A stretch of DNA of 18,711 nt from Candidatus Yanofskybacteria bacterium RIFCSPHIGHO2_01_FULL_44_22 (GCA_001794205.1 MGJJ01000028.1:727-19437); one strand, 5' to 3'; positions 1 to 7,849 are shown, counted from the first letter of the stretch. Notes: a model not told the origin generated them from the letters alone. Numbers and translations are program-made.

Positions 1-333
1 ACGCCGACTCCGACGATTTCGGAAACACCGACCCCGACGCCGATAGTCTCCGAAACGCCAATTTCGACACCAGCTCCGAGCGACAGTCCCACCCCGACCC
101 CAACACCATCCGAAACCCCGACCCCCACGCCCTCTCCGACCCCAACCGTGAGCGAAATCCCTACGCCGACCCCGACAATTTCCGAAACCCCTACGCCGTC
201 ACCGGAAGCAACACCTTCGCCGACACCCTCGGTTTCCGAAACACCGACCCCCACCCCTTCACCGACGCCAACCGTAAGCGAAACACCGACACCGACACCG
301 ACACCGAGCGACAGTCCAACGCCCACACCTTGA
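1..333 (+). CDS. C-terminal Pro/Thr-rich repeat tail of a protein that starts outside the window
   Basis: The frame is open from base 1 to a TGA at 331-333, giving 110 residues made almost only of Pro, Thr, Ser and Glu. The unit is a variable run of TP pairs closed by SETP or SDSP, with occasional VSE, ISE or IVSE. No folded domain, membrane helix or sorting motif is visible. Such tails usually act as extended stalks or linkers in secreted or surface proteins. That role is inferred from composition, because the functional part is upstream. The DNA repeats are imperfect, so unit number may vary between strains. A GTG at 148 could start a shorter ORF, but the same repeat runs through it without a break, so it is not a real start. 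A palindromic REP-like element begins 12 bp after the stop. Confidence 0.75.
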   Translation, partial: TPTPTISETPTPTPIVSETPISTPAPSDSPTPTPTPSETPTPTPSPTPTVSEIPTPTPTISETPTPSPEATPSPTPSVSETPTPTPSPTPTVSETPTPTPTPSDSPTPTP

Positions 334-344
334 TTACAAGTTTT

Positions 345-402
345 ACAAGGTGCGTCCTTGTACAAGGACGTGTACAAGGACGTGTACAAGGACGCACCTT
401 GT
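345..402. repeat. REP-like palindrome, left copy, with internal 12-bp tandem expansion
   Basis: The 19-nt arm ACAAGGTGCGTCCTTGTAC (345-363) is exactly complementary to 384-402. The middle carries extra copies of the unit GTACAAGGACGT at 360-371 and 372-383, with a third, slightly changed, at 384-395. The same palindrome without the expansion lies at 1121-1154, on the other side of the transposase gene. Directly after it, CTTGTAAGGCA is repeated in tandem (398-408, 409-419). Hairpins flanking a Y1-family transposase gene are typical of REP/RAYT systems. Confidence 0.8.
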
Positions 403-475
403 AAGGCACTTGTAAGGCAACGAATCTTGAAAGACTATTGTAAAAATTGACTGGAAGGTGTAATTAAATATTTAT

Positions 476-1096
476 ATGAAAAATCATTATTATGAAAATT
501 TTGGTCCAGGGGAGTTTTATCATGTTTACAATCGCGGCAACGCAAAAGAGAAAATATTCATGGATGCCGATGATTATAAATTTTTCTTATTGCGTTTAAA
601 ACAAAATTTATTTCCTGAAGAAAATGATGAGTTGAGAATCCAAAAATTACCGGACAAATCTTTTTCTCTTATCGGGTATTGTTTAATGCCGAATCATTTT
701 CATTTTCTCATTAAGCAAAATAATGAAATACCCATCAGCAAATTAATGACTAAACTGTGTACCAGTTATTCCATGTATTTTAATAAAAAATATAATCGAG
801 TTGGCCATGTTTTTCAAAACCGTTTCAAACACATACTTATACAAAATGACGAATACCTTAAATGGTTGTCTTGTTATATTCACCAAAATCCTAAAGTGGG
901 AGGAATAATTCAATGCTTGGAAGATTATCGTTGGAGCAGTTTTGGTCAATATATTTATGGGAAAGGCGACATTTCTTGCGAAAACGATATTGTGCTATGT
1001 CATTTTAAAAGTTCAGAAGAATATAAACGATATGTAAATGAGAGCTATGAAATTATAAAGAATAATAAGGGCATAGAACACTTATTTTTAGACTAA
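476..1096 (+). CDS. REP-associated tyrosine transposase (RAYT, IS200-like Y1_Tnp family)
   Basis: This 206-aa protein has the features of a single-domain Y1 HUH transposase of the TnpA_REP type. HVYNRG at 16-21 opens the fold. The HUH pair is in MPNHFHFLIK (71-80; His74 and His76). GHVFQNRFK is at 110-118. The likely nucleophile is Tyr134 in YIHQNP. YRWSSF (151-156) is the usual motif after the catalytic helix. All catalytic residues are present and the length is normal, so the gene looks intact. RAYTs are thought to nick single-stranded DNA at REP hairpins and move REP/REPIN sequences. Two copies of one palindrome flank the gene. Its A+T-rich codon use differs clearly from the neighbours and suggests recent acquisition. 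The ATG at 476 has a weak GGAAGG about 15 nt upstream. No TnpB partner is present. Confidence 0.9.
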   Translation: MKNHYYENFGPGEFYHVYNRGNAKEKIFMDADDYKFFLLRLKQNLFPEENDELRIQKLPDKSFSLIGYCLMPNHFHFLIKQNNEIPISKLMTKLCTSYSMYFNKKYNRVGHVFQNRFKHILIQNDEYLKWLSCYIHQNPKVGGIIQCLEDYRWSSFGQYIYGKGDISCENDIVLCHFKSSEEYKRYVNESYEIIKNNKGIEHLFLD

Positions 1097-1120
1097 TTTA
1101 GGCTAACCCCCCAAAAATTT

Positions 1121-1154
1121 ACAAGGTGCGTCCTTGTACAAGGACGCACCTTGT
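1121..1154. repeat. REP-like perfect 34-bp palindrome, right copy
   Basis: The 17-nt arm ACAAGGTGCGTCCTTGT (1121-1137) is followed directly by its exact reverse complement (1138-1154). It is the unexpanded form of the palindrome at 345-402 and starts 24 bp after the transposase stop. As on the left, a short tandem duplication follows (CTTGTAGGAGGA at 1150-1161, then the same with one change at 1162-1173). Both copies are preceded by TTTAC. The rest of the 171-bp gap up to the next gene is A+T-rich, with no promoter I can defend. Confidence 0.85.
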
Positions 1155-1267
1155 AGGAGGACTTGTAGGAGGGATTATAAAAACATAAAAATTTAAAATT
1201 TATTTAATTGCTTCAGGATTCGGGTCGGAATGCACACGAATACTTGGCAATTAAGTAATAAAAAAAG

Positions 1268-3715
1268 ATGAATTTTATGGAAGAAGAAATAAGGGTTGAG
1301 TTGGCGGCTGCCGATATGGTTGCGCCGGTCGAACCGGAATTGCTTATGCCGGCTCACGGCGAATCATCCGACGAAGCGCCAGAGCGGCCGCTTGAAAAAA
1401 AGAACACCGTTTACGAAAAAATCGCCCGCTGGATTGTTGCGGCGACCGTCTTTCTGATACCCTTGTTTTTCCTGCCGTGGACGACGGGCATTATTGAATT
1501 GAACAAACTTGCGCTTCTAACGGCGGCGACCGGCGCGGCTCTGATATTCTGGTTTCTGCATGTCATCGTTTCCGGCCAAATGTCTTTCCGGCGCAGTCCG
1601 GTAAATCTTGGAATATTGGCCGTTCTTGGCGCGGAAATATTGGCGGTGATTTTTTCTCTGGCCCGATTCAAAGGACTTTTTGGTCTTACGAACAGTTTAA
1701 GCGATTCGCTTGTCGCCGTTATTAATTTGGCGGTATTCTATTTTTTGGTCATCAATCTTTTCCGCCGCGGCCGGCGTTTGCAATTGATTTTGGCGGCCTC
1801 GCTTGGGTTGGCTCTTCTGTACGGTCTTCTGCAGATGTCCGGTTTCTATATATTTAAATATTTAAATATATCAATTTTGGATTTTACTTCTTCTCACGCC
1901 TTCAACACCGTCGGTTCGGTAAACGCACTCGGTTTACTCGCCGCCGCGGCGCTTCCCTTATTCGGTAAAATTCGTAACGAAAAAATAGTTCTTAAGTTTT
2001 TAAGAATAGCGGGTCTTGTTGTCGCTTTCGCCGTTCTGCTTATTCTTAATTGGTGGATTTTGTGGGCGGCGGCGATTGCCGGAATGACGGTGATTATGCT
2101 TCTGGACAGCCTGGTAACCGGCAGAGAAAATAAATTTAAGATTTCCAGATTTTTGCTCCCCATGACGGTTATTGTGCTGGGAATATTTTTTACGATTGTG
2201 AATCTTAACTTGTCGTTTATCAAGAAAAATTTTCCGGTTGAAATCGGGCCGAGCTTCGGTTTATCCGGCAGGGTGGTCAAATCGACGCTTTCCGAAAGCC
2301 CGATTTTCGGATACGGGCCGGAGAATTTTTCACTTGCCTTTGATAAATTCGGCGCCGACAAGCTGGTGAATACCACCTTGTCCGGTATAAAGTTTTTTGA
2401 CTCAACGTCGGAAGTCATCAATTTTGCGGCACATGGCGGAATCATTTTGTTGGCCGCATTCGCGTTTCTGTTCTGGTCGCTTTTTGCGGCGATTAAAAGG
2501 AGCGTCGCGGGGGGCATCAAATCCGTCGGTCTTGTCGCAAGCCTGGCGGCTCTGGTTGTCGGCTCATTTCTTTATCCGTTGAACCTGACCATGTTCTTTT
2601 TGTTTTTTATTCTGGCGGCGCTTCTGGTTCTTGATTTGGCAAAAGAAGATGCGAAGTTGACGGATATAGAAGAGAAACCGTTGGCATCGTTGGCGGCGTC
2701 TTTGGGATTCGTGGGTAGTTTGATTTTAGTTCTGGTGGAAACTTATTTCGGGGCCACAGTATATTTGGCCGATGCAAAATATGCCGACGCCTTGTCCGAG
2801 AAAGATAGCCAAAAGAGGACGGATTTGCTTGTCCGAGCTGTTAACCTAAACGGCCACGACGACCGTTATTATCGCTCGGCTTCCCAAGCGGCTCTTGAAC
2901 TGCTTGCGCAGGAATTAATTAAAAAAGCCGATAAAAACGATACCGACAGGAGTTCAAGAATTCAGAATTATATCGGCTCGGCGATAAATCTTGCCAGGCG
3001 GGCGACGGAAGTTTCACCTCGTGAAACAAACAACTGGACGAATTTAGGCGGTGTTTATCAGGAGCTTGTCGGCTTAGTTGACGGCGTGGACAACTTAGCT
3101 GCTGTGGCCTATGCCAAAGCGTCGGAATTGCGGCCCGGCGATGCCAATATCTACAATCAGGCGGGCAACGTTTTCCTCGGAAAGGCCGATTTATTGTTAA
3201 GGTTGGCGGTAGCTAATGCCGGCAGCGCCCAGCAATTCAGGCAAGGGGCTGCGGACGCACTGACGAGGGCCGAAGAAAATTATAAACGAGCGATTGAGCT
3301 ATCAACTAATTTTGGGGTGGCCATTTACAATCTTGGCGTAGTGTATGACCGGCAGGGCAAGCTGGGGGAAGCCGTCAAACAGCTTGAAAAAATCATGCCC
3401 TTTAATGGCAATCAGCCGAACTTGGCTTTTGAACTCGGTTTGCTCTATTACCGCAACGGTCAAAAGGACAAAGCCTTCGCTCAACTTCAACGGGCGGTGA
3501 TTTTGTCTCCGAACTTTTCAAACGCCCGCTGGTATCTAGCTTTGATTTATGAAGAAAGGCGAGATTTGCCGAATGCGATTGAACAGTTGGAAAAAATATT
3601 GAGTTTGGAAGAAAACAAGGGTAATCAGATTGTTACCACCAAGCTTAGCGAACTGAAAAAGGGCCAGACGAAAATCCCGCCCCAGAAAGTTCTTGACCAA
3701 AAACCCCTTCAATAA
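1268..3715 (+). CDS. O-antigen ligase/polymerase-like membrane protein with C-terminal TPR domain
   Basis: This is an 815-aa membrane protein. A charged cytoplasmic N-terminus (1-50) is followed by about a dozen hydrophobic helices between roughly 52 and 458. A long outside loop contains FGYGPENF (347-354) and STSEVINFAAHGGII (379-393), the arrangement seen in Wzy_C/WaaL-type O-antigen ligases and polymerases. Another helix lies at about 478-498. From about 565 to 785 there are TPR-like repeats, such as NFGVAIYNLGVVYDRQGK and NARWYLALIYEERRD. Family knowledge suggests it joins or polymerises surface glycans on the outer face of the membrane. The exact substrate cannot be told. The start at ATG 1268 lacks a good Shine-Dalgarno; ATG 1277 is an alternative. 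A 24-bp A+T palindrome (1848-1871) lies inside a coding helix. The gene ends 10 bp before a palindrome in front of mltG. Confidence 0.8.
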   Translation: MNFMEEEIRVELAAADMVAPVEPELLMPAHGESSDEAPERPLEKKNTVYEKIARWIVAATVFLIPLFFLPWTTGIIELNKLALLTAATGAALIFWFLHVIVSGQMSFRRSPVNLGILAVLGAEILAVIFSLARFKGLFGLTNSLSDSLVAVINLAVFYFLVINLFRRGRRLQLILAASLGLALLYGLLQMSGFYIFKYLNISILDFTSSHAFNTVGSVNALGLLAAAALPLFGKIRNEKIVLKFLRIAGLVVAFAVLLILNWWILWAAAIAGMTVIMLLDSLVTGRENKFKISRFLLPMTVIVLGIFFTIVNLNLSFIKKNFPVEIGPSFGLSGRVVKSTLSESPIFGYGPENFSLAFDKFGADKLVNTTLSGIKFFDSTSEVINFAAHGGIILLAAFAFLFWSLFAAIKRSVAGGIKSVGLVASLAALVVGSFLYPLNLTMFFLFFILAALLVLDLAKEDAKLTDIEEKPLASLAASLGFVGSLILVLVETYFGATVYLADAKYADALSEKDSQKRTDLLVRAVNLNGHDDRYYRSASQAALELLAQELIKKADKNDTDRSSRIQNYIGSAINLARRATEVSPRETNNWTNLGGVYQELVGLVDGVDNLAAVAYAKASELRPGDANIYNQAGNVFLGKADLLLRLAVANAGSAQQFRQGAADALTRAEENYKRAIELSTNFGVAIYNLGVVYDRQGKLGEAVKQLEKIMPFNGNQPNLAFELGLLYYRNGQKDKAFAQLQRAVILSPNFSNARWYLALIYEERRDLPNAIEQLEKILSLEENKGNQIVTTKLSELKKGQTKIPPQKVLDQKPLQ

Positions 3716-3724
3716 CACAAACAT

Positions 3725-3753
3725 CCATTAACGATGTTCGACATCGTTAATGG
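3725..3753. repeat. Palindrome before mltG (TAACGATGT family, copy A)
   Basis: The 13-nt arm CCATTAACGATGT pairs perfectly with ACATCGTTAATGG across a TCG loop. No T-run follows, so it is not an ordinary terminator. The inner 23 bp are the exact reverse complement of the core of the palindrome at 9921-9963 upstream of mraZ, where the loop is CGA. The mltG start codon is 7 nt downstream. Confidence 0.85.
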
Positions 3754-3759
3754 AAAACT

Positions 3760-4752
3760 GTGGATAACTTACCGAAAAAATTAAATAAAACAATCACAAT
3801 CACAGCGACGGCGGCGATTGTGGCCTTGGCTTGGATTGTTTTTGTTCTTGTTGTTCCGGTAAAAACCGCTAACGGTGAATTTTTAGTTCAAGAAGGAGAG
3901 AGTTTGGAACAAATCGCTGAAAATTTGACGAACCGGCATTTTATCAAAAACAAGACCGTTTTCGTTTTTCTAATTAAAGTGCTCGGCGCTGAAAAAAATC
4001 TGAAAGCCGGTCAATATGATTTCGGCGACGGAGTCAGTGCGATTAAAATCGCTTATATTTTGTCAAAAGGACTGTCTCACACAAGCGACATAAAAATAAC
4101 GATTCCGGAAGGTGCGAACTCGTGGGATATCGACAAAATATTGGCCGATGCCGGCGTTATCCGTTCTGGAGAATTTGCCGGAAAATTTTACGCCGATGAA
4201 GGATTTTTGTTTCCCGATACGTACTTTTTAAAGAAGCAAGAAGCAAATTCGGAAACGGAGGGAATTCGGGAGAAAATGAAGGAAAATTTTAAATTAAAAA
4301 CGGCAGATTTTTTTAAAAATTTAAGCAGTGGCAAAAAGAAAGAAGTTGTCGTAACGGCTTCCATCCTTGAAAAAGAGGCGAAAACGGAAAATGACATGCG
4401 TCTCGTTGCCGGCATTATCGCCAAGCGTTTGTCTCTCGGAATGTTTTTACAGATTGATGCGACGGTCAGCTACGGCGCTTGTTTGCGCAATTATCAATAT
4501 AAGTATTGCGATGTCAGTCAAATCGGCGTAGCCAATGAAATAAGAATTGATTCCGAATTCAATACTTATATGCGGAAAGGTCTTCCGCCGGTCCCGATAT
4601 CCAATCCCGGCCTTGCGGCATTATCAGCCGCCGCACGTCCTCTTAAAAGCGATTATTTATATTATCTTTCAACCAAAAGCGGAGATAAAATTATCTACTC
4701 TAAAACCCCGGTGGAACATGCCAAAAACAGAAAAAAATATCTTGGTATTTGA
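3760..4752 (+). CDS. mltG: Endolytic peptidoglycan transglycosylase MltG (YceG family)
   Basis: MltG cuts nascent glycan strands at the membrane and is thought to set where synthesis ends. The 330-aa protein has a short cytoplasmic start, one membrane anchor (about 11-34) and a LysM-like region (about 40-105). The YceG catalytic domain follows: GFLFPDTYF (148-156), TASILEKEAKTENDM (199-213), LQIDATVSYG (230-239) and FNTYMRKGLPPVPISNPG (267-284), then the usual LKSDYLYYL. Glu204 in ILEKE is the likely counterpart of the catalytic Glu of E. coli MltG. Length and motifs are normal. The start is GTG (3760) with only a weak GGA upstream; no better in-frame start lies before the membrane helix. The gene follows the O-antigen-ligase-like gene and a palindrome, so either co-transcription or control through that palindrome is possible. 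Confidence 0.92.
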   Translation: MDNLPKKLNKTITITATAAIVALAWIVFVLVVPVKTANGEFLVQEGESLEQIAENLTNRHFIKNKTVFVFLIKVLGAEKNLKAGQYDFGDGVSAIKIAYILSKGLSHTSDIKITIPEGANSWDIDKILADAGVIRSGEFAGKFYADEGFLFPDTYFLKKQEANSETEGIREKMKENFKLKTADFFKNLSSGKKKEVVVTASILEKEAKTENDMRLVAGIIAKRLSLGMFLQIDATVSYGACLRNYQYKYCDVSQIGVANEIRIDSEFNTYMRKGLPPVPISNPGLAALSAAARPLKSDYLYYLSTKSGDKIIYSKTPVEHAKNRKKYLGI

Positions 4753-4756
4753 TTTC

Positions 4757-4785
4757 TTGACTAATACAAGTCCGTTTGTTAATAT
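4757..4785 (+). promoter_or_regulatory. Strong sigma70-type promoter of rplJ-rplL
   Basis: TTGACT (4757-4762), a 17-nt spacer and TAATAT (4780-4785) lie directly after the mltG stop. They predict transcription start near 4792, where the structured leader begins. Confidence 0.75.
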
Positions 4786-4791
4786 GACGAT

Positions 4792-4912
4792 ACGTAGACA
4801 AGGAGCGGCGAAAGCGTAGGTCTCCTCGAGGTGATAGGCTTTTAGCCCCAAAGAGGTCGAGCTTCCTCCGTCTTAACTTCGGAGGTCAAGTCTGCGGTAA
4901 GCAGATTTTTTG
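4792..4912 (+). promoter_or_regulatory. L10-type ribosomal protein leader with attenuator terminator
   Basis: The leader has the features of L10 (rplJ) autoregulatory leaders: an outer stem GAC-AA-GGAG (4797-4805) with CTCCGTC (4866-4872), an inner stem CTCGA (4825-4829) with TCGAG (4857-4861), GAGGTGAT and CAAAGAGG on opposite sides, and a GGCT-TTT-AGCC hairpin (4837-4847). A terminator follows: AAGTCTGC, loop GGTAA, GCAGATTT with six Ts (4888-4911), only 12 nt before the rplJ ATG. GTAGAC at 4794-4799 can pair with GTCTGC at 4890-4895, an apparent antiterminator. If L10 or L10(L12) binds and holds the outer stem, that segment is sequestered and the terminator should form. The structure is read by eye and the mechanism is inferred from the family. 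Confidence 0.75.
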
Positions 4913-4923
4913 TTTTAAATGTC

Positions 4924-5433
4924 ATGAAAACAAGATTACAAAAGAAGGAAACGGTCAAGAATCTAAAAGATAAACTTTCCAAATCAGACATAGTCGTATT
5001 TTCGACTTTTGCCAGAGCGGGCGAGAAGGGCTTGTCAGTGGCCCAGATGTCGGAATTGAAAAAGCTGGTGAAACAAATCGGAGCCGAATATTTTATCGCC
5101 AAAAAAACGCTCATTAATGTCGCCCTGAAAGAGTTCAAAAAAGAAGGTGTCAATGTTTATTCCATGGATGGTTCGATGGGCTTGACGTTTAGCGACGGGG
5201 ATTCTTATGCTATTGCCAAGAAGCTTTACGAGTTTGCCAAAAAGAATCCGGCTTTGCGATTTTTCGGAGCTTTGTATGAGAATAATTTTTTGAACAAGGA
5301 AAATTTTCTGGAAATGGCCAAAATGCCCTCAAGAGAAACCCTCATTGCCAGATTGCTGGGAATGATGAAATACCCGATTTCGGGGTTGGCGATAACAATA
5401 AATGAAATATCAAAGAAAAAAGCAACAGTTTAA
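4924..5433 (+). CDS. rplJ: Ribosomal protein L10 (uL10)
   Basis: L10 anchors the L7/L12 dimers on 23S rRNA to form the stalk of the large subunit. The 169-aa sequence has the typical pattern: KKETVKNLKDKLSKSDIVVF near the start, KKLVKQIGAEYFIAKKTLINVALKE (46-70), GSMGLTF, and a C-terminal helix region starting PSRETLIARLLGMMKYPISG that carries the L7/L12 binding sites. The N-terminal part binds rRNA and, in many bacteria, its own leader mRNA. The leader at 4792-4912 fits such feedback. ATG 4924 has no Shine-Dalgarno and lies just after the attenuator T-run. rplL follows after a 90-bp repeat-rich spacer. Confidence 0.95.
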   Translation: MKTRLQKKETVKNLKDKLSKSDIVVFSTFARAGEKGLSVAQMSELKKLVKQIGAEYFIAKKTLINVALKEFKKEGVNVYSMDGSMGLTFSDGDSYAIAKKLYEFAKKNPALRFFGALYENNFLNKENFLEMAKMPSRETLIARLLGMMKYPISGLAITINEISKKKATV

Positions 5434-5439
5434 TTGTTA

Positions 5440-5511
<72 letters not shown>

Positions 5512-5523
5512 GCCTTATAAATA

Positions 5524-5898
5524 ATGGATAAAGACCAATTCATTCAAACAATAGAAAAAATGTCGGTCAGTGAATTAAATGAGCTTGTTAAGGCTCTGGA
5601 AGAAAAATTCGGAGTTTCAGCGGCCGCTTTCGCTGCCGGTGCAGCTTCAGCTGGTCAAGGCGGTTCCGTGGAAACGGAAGAGGAAAAAGACAGTTTCACG
5701 GTGATATTAAAAGATGCCGGCGCGGCAAAGATTCAGGTCATTAAGGTGCTTCGTGAATTGACTGGCCTAGGCCTTAAAGAAGTGAAAGATATCGCCGATA
5801 AAGCTCCGACTAACGTCAAAGAAGGAGTGAAAAAAGAAGAAGCGGAAGAGATAAAAAAGAAACTGGAAGAGGCGGGAGCGACCGTCGAACTCAAATAA
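5524..5898 (+). CDS. rplL: Ribosomal protein L7/L12 (bL12)
   Basis: L7/L12 forms the flexible stalk dimers that recruit and stimulate the GTPase translation factors. The 124-aa protein has the dimerising N-terminal helices ([20 protein letters not shown]), an Ala/Gly-rich hinge (about 34-52), and the conserved C-terminal domain: [20 protein letters not shown], then [18 protein letters not shown] and [20 protein letters not shown]. Length is normal. There is no clear Shine-Dalgarno before ATG 5524, which is odd for a gene normally made at four times the level of L10. A strong terminator starts at the base after the stop codon. Confidence 0.96.
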   Translation: MDKDQFIQTIEKMSVSELNELVKALEEKFGVSAAAFAAGAASAGQGGSVETEEEKDSFTVILKDAGAAKIQVIKVLRELTGLGLKEVKDIADKAPTNVKEGVKKEEAEEIKKKLEEAGATVELK

Positions 5899-5928
5899 AC
5901 AAAAATCCCCCGAAGGGGGGATTTTTGT
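5899..5928. terminator. Bidirectional intrinsic terminator between rplL and the convergent minus-strand gene
   Basis: ACAAAAATCCCCC (5899-5911), loop GAA, GGGGGGATTTTTGT (5915-5928). The A-run and T-run flank a C/G stem, so it works on both strands. It abuts the rplL stop (5896-5898) and the stop of the minus-strand gene (5931-5929). Confidence 0.93.
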
Positions 5929-7821
5929 TTATTTCACTTCCCAAATTTTATTGTCCTTCGTGACGATATAAAGCCGGCCGTCGCCGGTTGTCAATGCGTT
6001 TTCAATCGGTTCGGCTGAGCCGATGATTAAAGTTTTTTCCAAAGCGCCGGAATTCTTGTCAATAAAGTAAATCCTGCCGCTGATTTGATTGATTAAATAT
6101 ATAAATTTGGAATCTTTCGGGGCCAAGAGACGGCTTTTGTCTTCGAGGGCAACGAGCGTGTTTAATTCGCCGGTTTTCTCGCCTTTGTAATAAGTCGTCA
6201 AAAGGCCGGATGAATTTAAAACAAAAACCTTGCCGTCAACGGCGATGAGACGCGGTTCGGACGGCAGCTGGCCGCCATCTTTCAGCCACGAAACAGCCTT
6301 TGCTTCTTTATTTTTTCCGGCGTCACTTATTTTTTGGATTCCCGTTGTTGTTAAAACATATAGATTGTCTTCATAAAAATTCGCATTCTTTATTTCTCCC
6401 AGCGAACCGTATGTTCCTGACCGGACATTGGTAATTTCTGTTTCTAGCATTGAAAGCGCGGCGGTCAATTCGACCGGCGGATTTTCAACAAAAGTCAGCG
6501 AAGCGGGGGAAGCCTTGTCAATTCCATCCAATATTTCAGAAAGTCGGCTTTTGGTTTCAGTGGCTTTAGAATTAAGGTCGGCGCCATTAAGACCGACAAT
6601 CGATACCGCAAGAAGTTGGCGCGCCGAAAGATAATCGTTTTGGCTGATTTGGGTTTGGGCCAGTCGAAGAGCCGCTTTGGCGTCATTGAGCGTTTTGGTG
6701 GCGGCTTTTTCCTCCGGGCTGGTAATGAAAAAAAATTTAATTGCCAAAAGTGCGACCAGCAGCAGTCCGATGTTTGAAACGAAGAAAACGATTTTGTTGC
6801 GCGGGCGGGGAAAAAAGTTTGTAATTTTATTCATAAGGACAAAGGCGGGATTAATTTTTTTACCGAGAGAAAATTCGGCCGGAATGATTTGGGGAAGGAC
6901 TTCTGCGGACGGGCTCACGGCAAACCGGTTGGATGTCGGCGATTCGGCCCTCTCAACCGTATCACGGTTTTCTTTTGGCGGCGCGCCGGCGGCCGTGTTG
7001 CGGACCGCTAAACGGCTATCGCCTTGTTCGCTTGCGTCGGCTAAAATCACTTTTTCTTCCATCTCACGGGGCTTGATTTTGGGCAAACTTGCCGGTTCTT
7101 TAACCTCATTCAAATTGATGTAAACGGCGGTGCAGGAGAAATTTTCGCGAGCTTTTTTGATATCGTTTAATTTATTTAAAAAATGTTCGCCATCAAGCTT
7201 GAGAAGAGATTCTTTTAGCGTTTTTTCTCTGGTCATAAGAGGTTGGGCGGGGTAATAAGCGAAAATCTTGTCTCGCGGGGATATTTTACCGGAAACGATA
7301 TGTGAGAATTCCCTTTCCGGCATTATTTCTTTGGAAAACAGGTCAATATTGTTGAGGATATCTATAATCCTGTCTTCTCTGGCCAGCAATATTTTAAACT
7401 TGCCGAGTTTGGAAATGTGGATGTTTTCTCCGGCAACGGCAAAGATTCCGATATTAAGTTTTATGTCTTTGGTTTTAAAAAATTCTTCCACGACGTCGTT
7501 GATTTTTTTCAGCGCGGATGAAAAAGCTTCTTTCGGGGCAACGTTGGCCCTGGAATAATATTCGCGTTTGGCAAGCGAAGCGACAAGATTGATTATGTAA
7601 GAAACGTCTGACGATTTGTCTTCGGCGGACTGAATGGCGGCGGCGTTTTCTTTGATTGTTCCCGGCGCTGTTTGAACGCTGCCGACAACAAACAGACTGC
7701 CAAGTTTTCTTTTAGGTTCGTCCGTGCCGCCATCATAAGAAAAAACATCAGAGTGAATTTCTTTTGAATGGTTTGCGATTGAAATTTCTTTCGACTCCGG
7801 TTTTAAAAATATTTTTTCCAT
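5929..7821 (-). CDS. Degenerate PPM/PP2C-phosphatase-like domain, one membrane helix, propeller-like C-terminus
   Basis: This 630-aa protein has three parts. Residues about 25-240 follow the order of a PPM (PP2C/SpoIIE) phosphatase: LGSLFVVGSVQTAPG (40-54) where an active enzyme has VADGMGG, a helical stretch (about 75-117), IGIFAVAGENIHISKLGKFKILLARE (124-149) where GDSR is normal, and FSHIVSGKISPRDKIFAYY (172-190). The metal-binding Asp residues are missing, so catalysis is unlikely. A Pro/Ser/Glu-rich linker leads to one membrane helix (about 343-366). An outside helical segment (about 370-465) and a beta-strand-rich region (about 475-630) with propeller-like repeats follow, such as NLYVLTTTGIQKIS, KVFVLNSSGLLTTY and RLYIVTKDNKIWEV. 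It may link an inside sensing domain to an outside ligand-binding domain; this is inference. It has no operon partner on its strand. The family call rests on motif order and is moderate. Confidence 0.65.
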   Translation of the reverse strand: MEKIFLKPESKEISIANHSKEIHSDVFSYDGGTDEPKRKLGSLFVVGSVQTAPGTIKENAAAIQSAEDKSSDVSYIINLVASLAKREYYSRANVAPKEAFSSALKKINDVVEEFFKTKDIKLNIGIFAVAGENIHISKLGKFKILLAREDRIIDILNNIDLFSKEIMPEREFSHIVSGKISPRDKIFAYYPAQPLMTREKTLKESLLKLDGEHFLNKLNDIKKARENFSCTAVYINLNEVKEPASLPKIKPREMEEKVILADASEQGDSRLAVRNTAAGAPPKENRDTVERAESPTSNRFAVSPSAEVLPQIIPAEFSLGKKINPAFVLMNKITNFFPRPRNKIVFFVSNIGLLLVALLAIKFFFITSPEEKAATKTLNDAKAALRLAQTQISQNDYLSARQLLAVSIVGLNGADLNSKATETKSRLSEILDGIDKASPASLTFVENPPVELTAALSMLETEITNVRSGTYGSLGEIKNANFYEDNLYVLTTTGIQKISDAGKNKEAKAVSWLKDGGQLPSEPRLIAVDGKVFVLNSSGLLTTYYKGEKTGELNTLVALEDKSRLLAPKDSKFIYLINQISGRIYFIDKNSGALEKTLIIGSAEPIENALTTGDGRLYIVTKDNKIWEVK

Positions 7822-7822
7822 T

Positions 7823-7849
7823 TTGACATTTATGAGGCGATTTTATAAA
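7823..7849 (+). promoter_or_regulatory. Possible promoter for the winged-helix gene
   Basis: There is a perfect TTGACA (7823-7828) in the divergent gap. The -10 is less clear: TATAAA (7844-7849, spacer 15) or TAAACT (7846-7851, spacer 17). Confidence 0.4.

Noticed and set aside
345..402. Short tandem repeats as a CRISPR array
   Set aside because: Units are 12 bp without unique spacers and sit inside a palindrome; there are no cas genes.
1848..1871. Perfect 24-bp A+T palindrome
   Set aside because: It lies within codons for a membrane segment (Tyr/Ile/Phe/Lys/Leu/Asn) of the O-antigen-ligase-like protein and is simple A+T sequence; it may be chance.
6677..7123. Plus-strand ORF of 148 codons inside the PPM-like gene
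   Set aside because: It is the antisense shadow of an intact 630-codon gene, with no start signal or recognisable domain.
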